A stretch of DNA of 11,559 nucleotides from Candidatus Adiutrix sp. (GTDB taxonomy: Bacteria > Desulfobacterota > Desulfarculia > Adiutricales > Adiutricaceae). Positions 7,205 through 11,559 of the stretch are shown here, piece by piece (the first letter of the stretch is position 1; every line of letters starts with the position of its first letter). The position numbers and the translations under genes were made by a program. The notes under the pieces were generated by a model. It did no database searches. It had not been told where the DNA came from and saw only the letters and a list, made by a program, of their open reading frames with translations. The stretch spans positions 1-11,559 of the forward strand of contig JAITBV010000183.1 in NCBI GenBank assembly GCA_031283395.1, read 5' to 3'.

Positions 7205-8458
7205 TTGGATAACTTGCCAAAAGAAACATCCGCCCGGCTGGCTGCCTTGTTTCTTGCTGCGGCCGCGCTGTCCTTTCTGCTCTCAGGCCTGGCCGCGCCG
7301 CTGGCCCAGGCCCAGGAGACGCCCCGCCGCCCCGCCCCGGCCAAGGCGGTGATCTTCGCCCCTCCCCTCCGCCACTACGGGCCGGAAGACCCTTACGCCG
7401 AAGCCTTCAAAAAGATCCTGGACCGGCAGCGCTGGGCCAGGCGGGTTTCCTTAAGGCATTTTCCGGCCGAGGCCCAGACCAACCCCCGGGCCGTCCAAAA
7501 AACCCTGGAGGCTCTGGCCGAGGAACCGGAAGTCAAGGCCCTCATCCTAAGCGGCGCGCCCTTCGGCAGCCTGGAGGGCTGCGCCAGGCTCAAGGCCAGG
7601 CGACCGGATATTCTCATAATCGCCCTGGAACCCGATGAAGCCCCTCAGGAAATGAGCCGGTCGGCCGGCCTGGTCGTCAGCCTCAACCACGCCGCCCGCG
7701 GTTTCCTTCTGCCTGTCCTGGCCCAGCGCGCGGGGGCCAGGGCCCTGATCAATTTTTCCTTCCCCCGCCACCAAAAACTGCATTTTTTCAACCGCCAGAG
7801 GCGGATCATGGCCCAGGCCGCCGAAGACCTTGGCCTGGAGCTGATCGAGGCCGATCACTGCCCGGACCCCCTGACGGCCGAAAAGGATGCGGTGGCCGCC
7901 TTCATTGAAGAAACCCTGGATGATCACCTTAAACGCCACCAGGGCCGGCTGGCCTTCCATTCCGCCGACGCCCAAGTGAGCGAACTGTTGACGGCCTTCG
8001 CGGTCCGGCGGGGCGGACTGGCCCTGGATCCGGGCCAACCGGCGCTCTTTCTGGGCATCCCCGAAGTCCTGAACCTGGCCAAACCCACCCATGACCTCTT
8101 CGGCCAATGGAACCGCCTCCTGGCCCTGGCTGACGAGCACTATATGAACCTCAGGCCCCCGGGGCAAATAGCCACCTGGCCCTATCCCTACCCCTGGACG
8201 GCCATGCTGGCCCTGACCGAGATCGCCCTGTCATCCCTGGATGGCCAGACCGACCTCTATGACCTGAAAAACCTGGGCGCGACCCTGGAAAAACACTCCC
8301 CGGGCTCCAAGTGGCAAGTCCACATGGTCATAGACCATGACCGGGATGCCGTGGTACCCCAGTTGGCCGTTATCCTGGCCGACTCCTACTGGTTCGGACA
8401 GGGCTACCAGGGCTTCACCAGGCTTAACCTGCCGAGCAAATACAACCGCGTCAGGTAA
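7205..8458 (+). CDS. Exported DUF3798-like, periplasmic-binding-protein-fold protein
   Basis: This protein of 417 residues starts at TTG 7205. It has a clear signal peptide: Lys6 and Arg11, a hydrophobic core at about residues 12-33, and a likely signal peptidase I site after AQA (34-36). There is no lipobox cysteine, so it should be soluble in the periplasm. The rest alternates strands and helices as in type 1 periplasmic binding proteins: EVKALILSGAPFG (109-121), RRPDILIIALEP (132-143), AGARALINFSFPRH (176-189), then RRIMAQAAEDLGLELIEAD (199-217). FSFPRH, RRxIM, LG and ATWPYPYPW (323-331) match what I remember of DUF3798, a family of unknown ligand; this could not be searched. No ABC permease or ATPase is adjacent. 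It lies 41 nt after aconitase and 17 nt before fabD, so it is probably in the same transcript. The ligand is unknown. Confidence 0.68.
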   Translation: MDNLPKETSARLAALFLAAAALSFLLSGLAAPLAQAQETPRRPAPAKAVIFAPPLRHYGPEDPYAEAFKKILDRQRWARRVSLRHFPAEAQTNPRAVQKTLEALAEEPEVKALILSGAPFGSLEGCARLKARRPDILIIALEPDEAPQEMSRSAGLVVSLNHAARGFLLPVLAQRAGARALINFSFPRHQKLHFFNRQRRIMAQAAEDLGLELIEADHCPDPLTAEKDAVAAFIEETLDDHLKRHQGRLAFHSADAQVSELLTAFAVRRGGLALDPGQPALFLGIPEVLNLAKPTHDLFGQWNRLLALADEHYMNLRPPGQIATWPYPYPWTAMLALTEIALSSLDGQTDLYDLKNLGATLEKHSPGSKWQVHMVIDHDRDAVVPQLAVILADSYWFGQGYQGFTRLNLPSKYNRVR

Positions 8459-8475
8459 GCGGAAAGGAAACACCC

Positions 8476-9372
8476 ATGCCTATCGCCTTCATCTTCCCCG
8501 GACAGGGTGGACAGTTCGTGGGCCAAGCCCGAAGCTGGCTGGACCGGGACCCGGCCCTAAGCGAGATCCTGGCCCTGGCCGACGAAGTTTCCGGCCGGCC
8601 CGTCACCCGGCTCTGCCTGGAAGGTCCGCTGGAGGAACTTTCCAAAACCGCCAACCTCCAGCCGGCCGTGGTGGCGACCAGCCTGATGGGCCACCGGCTG
8701 ATGAGGGCCGCCGGCCTCAAGCCCGACTTCGCCTGCGGCCACTCCTTAGGGGAATTCAGCGCCCTGTGCGCGGCCGGGGTTTTCGACGAGCGGACCGCCC
8801 TGGCCCTGGTCAGCCGGCGGGGCGCCATCATGGAAGAGGCCGCCTTGAAAAACCCCGGGGCCATGACGGCCATCCTGGGCTTGTCCGCCGAAGACCTGGG
8901 GGCCGTGTGCGAACTGGCCCGCAACGAGGGGCCGGTGGTCATGGCCAATTTCAACACCCCGGACCAGATAGTCATTTCAGGGGACATCCGGGCTGTCGCG
9001 GCCGCCGGTAAATACGTCAAGATGAAAAACGGCAAAGTCCTGCCCCTGCCCCTCTCCGGGGCCTTCCACAGCCCGCTGATGGCCGCGGCCCAGGAAAAAT
9101 TCGCGGCCGAACTGGAAAAAACGGATTTCCGGCCTCCGACCTGCCAGGTGGTCCCCAACAGCACGGCCCGGCCCACGGACGACCCGGCCGAAATCAAGGC
9201 CCGGCTCCTGACCCAAATGACCTCGCCGGTCCTCTGGACCCAGACAGTCCAGACCCTGGCGGAAGCCGGGGTCACGGATTTCAGGGAAGCCTGGCCGAAG
9301 CCCTATCTGACCAGCCTGATAAAAAAAAGCCTGCCCCGGGATACGGCCCCCCGGGCGGAAGCCTTCGCCTGA
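8476..9372 (+). CDS. fabD: Malonyl-CoA:ACP transacylase (FabD)
   Basis: This cytoplasmic enzyme of fatty-acid synthesis moves malonyl from CoA to acyl carrier protein. It has 298 residues against about 309 in E. coli. The ATG at 8476 follows AAGGAA (8464-8469) at 6 nt. FPGQGGQ (7-13) contributes the oxyanion region. GHSLGE (88-93) carries nucleophile Ser90, Arg115 in SRRGAIM should bind the malonyl carboxylate, and His198 in GAFHSPL is the catalytic base. Gln247 in LLTQMTSP matches the conserved Gln of E. coli FabD. The usual GPGKVL-type segment near the C-terminus is replaced by AWPKPYL (about residues 274-280), although the frame is intact on both sides. The gene stands outside any fab cluster here, so it could be a second copy; the catalytic residues suggest it is active. 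Confidence 0.95.
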   Translation: MPIAFIFPGQGGQFVGQARSWLDRDPALSEILALADEVSGRPVTRLCLEGPLEELSKTANLQPAVVATSLMGHRLMRAAGLKPDFACGHSLGEFSALCAAGVFDERTALALVSRRGAIMEEAALKNPGAMTAILGLSAEDLGAVCELARNEGPVVMANFNTPDQIVISGDIRAVAAAGKYVKMKNGKVLPLPLSGAFHSPLMAAAQEKFAAELEKTDFRPPTCQVVPNSTARPTDDPAEIKARLLTQMTSPVLWTQTVQTLAEAGVTDFREAWPKPYLTSLIKKSLPRDTAPRAEAFA

Positions 9373-9375
9373 TAC

Positions 9376-9858
9376 ATGGAAACCCTCTGGGCGCCCTGGC
9401 GCATGAGCTATATCACCGGTAAACGGGAGAAGGGCTGTTTTCTTTGTCTGCCCCCGGACCATAAGGGGCCGGACCGCGACCGCCTGGTCCTTTTCAGCGA
9501 CCATTTGGTCCTGGTGATGATGAACCTTTATCCCTACAACAACGGACATCTGTTGATCTCTCCCCGCCGGCACATCCCGTCCCTCTCCGCGGCCGGAGAG
9601 GACGAACGCCTGGCCCTGATGAACCAGGCGGCCCGGGCCACGGATATCCTGGACCGGATCATGGCCCCCCAGGGGTTCAACCTCGGCATCAACCAGGGCC
9701 GGGTATCCGGGGGCAGCGTCGAAGACCACCTCCATATCCACGTCACCCCCCGCTACCAGGGCGACAGCAACTATATGACCGTCTTCGGCGAGACCAGGGT
9801 CATCTCCGAACATCTCCTGGCCACCTACGACAAGCTGGCGCCCGCCTTCAATGAGTGA
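9376..9858 (+). CDS. HIT-family nucleotide hydrolase/phosphorylase (Ap4A phosphorylase-like)
   Basis: This is a small cytoplasmic histidine-triad protein of 160 residues. The N-terminal LWAPWRMSYI (4-13) and CFLC (21-24) are typical of the bacterial group related to Ap4A phosphorylases, where the Cys pair helps bind zinc. NNGHLLISPRRHI (55-67) is the conserved central strand and helix entry. DHLHIHVTPRY (117-127) is the histidine triad, His118-x-His120-x-His122, with His120 the expected nucleotidylated residue. Members act on dinucleoside polyphosphates or on adenylated small molecules, so the substrate cannot be read from the sequence. ATG 9376 lies 3 nt after the fabD stop without a good ribosome site, which suggests translational coupling. 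The gene's end overlaps the start of mutS by 8 nt. Confidence 0.92.
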   Translation: METLWAPWRMSYITGKREKGCFLCLPPDHKGPDRDRLVLFSDHLVLVMMNLYPYNNGHLLISPRRHIPSLSAAGEDERLALMNQAARATDILDRIMAPQGFNLGINQGRVSGGSVEDHLHIHVTPRYQGDSNYMTVFGETRVISEHLLATYDKLAPAFNE

Positions 9859-11559
9859 CGACCAGCTCACTCCGGCCATGCGCCAGTATATGGAGCTCAA
9901 GGCCCGCTATCCCGACGCGGTCGTCTTTTTCCAGATGGGCGACTTTTACGAAATGTTCTTCCAGGACGCCGAAAAAGCCGCGCCCCTCCTGGAAATAACC
10001 CTGACCAGCCGCGCCCGGAAAGGCGAAGAACCCATCCCCATGTGCGGGGTGCCGGTGGCCGCGGGCCTGGGCTACGCCAACCGCCTGACCGAGGCCGGGC
10101 ACCACGTGGTGGTGGCCAACCAGGTGGGCGACCCGTCGAAAATCAAGGGCCTGGTGCCCCGGGCCGTCTGGCAGGTGGGCACCCCGGGGTTGCCCCTGAC
10201 CGCCGAAGGGACCGGCGAAGCCCGTTACCTGGCCGCCGTGCGGCCCGAGGCCGGCCGCCTGGGCCTGGCGGCCCTGGAAGTTTCCACCGGGGACCTGGTG
10301 CTGGGGATTTTCGAGGATTGGGAAAGCCTCCGGACGGAGTTTTCGGCTCTCGCCCCCCGCGAATGCCTTCTGCCGGAAGACTCGCCGCCTGAATTCCTGA
10401 ATATCCTGAACCAGGAACACATCTTTCCCACCTTCCGCCCGGCCCTGTCCCCGGACGAGGGTTTCCGGGAACTTTCGGACCTCTTCGGCGCCCCGGCCCT
10501 GGCGGCCTGGGAACTGGACAAATGGCCGGAGGCGGCCGGAGCGGCCGGAGCGGTCCTGGCCTACGCCCGGGAATGCGGCCAGGGGGAATTCAAGCACCTG
10601 GCTCCGCCGCGCCTGTTGTGGAGCCAACCCCACCTGGTGCTGGACGAAACCGCGCTGGCCAACCTGGAAATCCTGAAGACCTTGCGCCACGGGGAATTAT
10701 CCGGCTCCCTTCTGGGTCTTATGGACCTGACGGACACGGCCATGGGCGCCCGCCTCCTGCGCCAGTGGCTGGCCAAGCCCCTAAGGGATCCGGCGGCCAT
10801 CTCGGCCCGCCACGGCGCGGTGGAGGAACTCCTGCGGCACGGCCTGGCCCGGGCTTCGCTTGCGGCCATACTCAAAAAAACCGGCGACCTGGAAAGAGCC
10901 TTAAGCCGCATCCTCCTGGGGCGGGGCGGTCCCCGCGACCTGGCCTTATTGCGCGACACCCTGAGCCTTATGCCGGAGGTGCGCGGTCTTATGACCCGCC
11001 TGAACTCCGCCCGCCTGGCTCATTTGGGCGACAGGCTGCCGCTTTTTGAGCCATTGACCGAAACCCTCCACAGCCGCCTGGCGGACAACCCGCCCTTCAA
11101 CCTCAGGGACGGCGGGGTCATCAAGCGCGGAGCCTCGGCCGAACTGGACGAACTGCTGGACCTGGAAAAAGGCGGCAAAAGCGGCATTGCCGCCCTGGAG
11201 TCCCGGGAAAGACGGCGAACGGGCATCAATTCCCTGAAGGTCGGCTTCAACCGCATCTACGGCTACTACCTGGAAGTGACCAAGGCCAACCTGGCCCTGG
11301 TCCCGGCCGACTGGATCCGCAAGCAGACCATAGCCGGCGGGGAACGCTTCCTGACCCCGGAACTGAAAGAGTGGGAGGAAAAAATCGCCAGCGCCGGCGC
11401 CAGGCGCCTGGCCCTGGAAGAGCGGCTCTTTGAGGAACTCAAAGACCTGGTCTCGGCCTGGGCCGGACCAGTCAAGGAAGCCGCCGCCATCCTGGCCGAA
11501 CTGGATGTCCTGGCCTGTTTCGCCGCCGGGGCTGAAAAATACGGCTGGACGCGGCCGGA
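9851..11559 (+). CDS. mutS: DNA mismatch repair protein MutS (3' end missing)
   Basis: MutS recognises mismatches and small loops and then recruits MutL. The frame is open from ATG 9851 to the right edge: 569 complete codons, with the C-terminal ATPase, including the Walker motifs, beyond the window. The ATG overlaps the HIT gene by 8 nt and has no clear ribosome site, pointing to coupled translation. FFQMGDFYEMF (26-36) contains the mismatch-probing Phe32-Tyr-Glu34 motif. MCGVPVAA and the QVGDPSKIKGLVPR stretch complete the mismatch-binding domain. The connector domain follows, then the core from about residue 258 (LDETALANLEIL, MDLTDTAMGARLLRQWL). DGGVIKRGASAELDELLDL (418-436) and GFNRIYGYYLEVTK belong to the lever and clamp. 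A 9-bp in-frame tandem repeat codes for Ala-Ala-Gly units near residue 230. I saw no frameshift. Confidence 0.96.
   Translation, partial: MSDDQLTPAMRQYMELKARYPDAVVFFQMGDFYEMFFQDAEKAAPLLEITLTSRARKGEEPIPMCGVPVAAGLGYANRLTEAGHHVVVANQVGDPSKIKGLVPRAVWQVGTPGLPLTAEGTGEARYLAAVRPEAGRLGLAALEVSTGDLVLGIFEDWESLRTEFSALAPRECLLPEDSPPEFLNILNQEHIFPTFRPALSPDEGFRELSDLFGAPALAAWELDKWPEAAGAAGAVLAYARECGQGEFKHLAPPRLLWSQPHLVLDETALANLEILKTLRHGELSGSLLGLMDLTDTAMGARLLRQWLAKPLRDPAAISARHGAVEELLRHGLARASLAAILKKTGDLERALSRILLGRGGPRDLALLRDTLSLMPEVRGLMTRLNSARLAHLGDRLPLFEPLTETLHSRLADNPPFNLRDGGVIKRGASAELDELLDLEKGGKSGIAALESRERRRTGINSLKVGFNRIYGYYLEVTKANLALVPADWIRKQTIAGGERFLTPELKEWEEKIASAGARRLALEERLFEELKDLVSAWAGPVKEAAAILAELDVLACFAAGAEKYGWTRP
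10532..10553 (+). repeat. 9-bp in-frame tandem repeat in mutS
   Basis: GCGGCCGGA occurs twice back to back (10532-10540, 10541-10549) and continues as GCGG (10550-10553). It encodes Ala-Ala-Gly repeats within the connector/core region of MutS. Gain or loss of a unit would add or remove three residues without changing the frame. Confidence 0.7.

Noticed and set aside
7185..7213. Promoter (TTGAAG, 17 nt, GATAAC) before the DUF3798 gene
   Set aside because: The predicted transcript start would fall after the TTG start codon and cut off the signal peptide, and both boxes match only 4 of 6 consensus bases.
8337..9011. Plus-strand open frame (224 codons) overlapping the end of the DUF3798 gene and fabD
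   Set aside because: It is rich in Arg, Pro and Gly and lies out of frame inside fabD, whose motifs are unambiguous.
9848..10690. Minus-strand open frame (280 codons) opposite mutS and the HIT end
   Set aside because: It has the same shadow composition and lies over a clear mutS frame.
1..11559. Mobile element, defence system, CRISPR array or tRNA
   Set aside because: No transposase, integrase, nuclease or toxin-like gene, no regularly spaced repeats and no cloverleaf were seen. Gene content and composition are uniform.

Overview
The window is a dense, all-plus-strand stretch of GC-rich bacterial chromosome with ten complete or nearly complete genes plus a truncated gene at each end. It holds no rRNA, tRNA, CRISPR array, insertion sequence or integrase. 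The gene types fit a Gram-negative anaerobe of the former Deltaproteobacteria (Desulfobacterota) better than other groups: a nucleotide-sugar cassette, CobS, an Aquifex-type aconitase with NADP-type isocitrate dehydrogenase, and a secreted DUF3798 protein. This assignment is an inference, not something the sequence proves. A notable habit is frequent use of the ATA isoleucine codon despite the high GC content.

Layout. Positions 1-3232 are the end of a surface-polysaccharide sugar cluster. It contains a WbpB/WlbA-like oxidoreductase (5' end missing), a WbpE-like PLP aminotransferase, a WbpD-like hexapeptide N-acetyltransferase with a C-terminal zinc ribbon, and RmlD (dTDP-4-dehydrorhamnose reductase). 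The first three would oxidise, aminate and acetylate C3 of a UDP-GlcNAc-derived uronic acid. RmlD belongs to the separate dTDP-L-rhamnose route. Neighbouring genes are 13 nt apart or overlap by 4 nt.

An AT-rich patch inside the 3' end of rmlD carries a perfect TATAAT and a plausible -35 box. It probably starts a second unit at about 3229. That unit runs cobS (cobalamin synthase), icd (isocitrate dehydrogenase), aconitase, a DUF3798-type exported protein, fabD (malonyl-CoA:ACP transacylase), a HIT-family nucleotide hydrolase/phosphorylase, and mutS. The mutS gene is open to the right edge, so only its first 569 codons are present. Gaps in this unit are 41 nt or less, and icd/aconitase and HIT/mutS are close enough for translational coupling. 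Aconitase and isocitrate dehydrogenase form a functional pair turning citrate into 2-oxoglutarate; the other neighbours share no obvious pathway.

I found no convincing new multi-gene system. The points worth a second look are small: the promoter hidden in rmlD, a hairpin after aconitase that reads as a terminator only on the minus strand, the lone DUF3798 receptor-like protein, a FabD with a lost C-terminal glycine motif, and short in-frame tandem duplications in rmlD and mutS. No gene-free stretch exceeds 45 bases.
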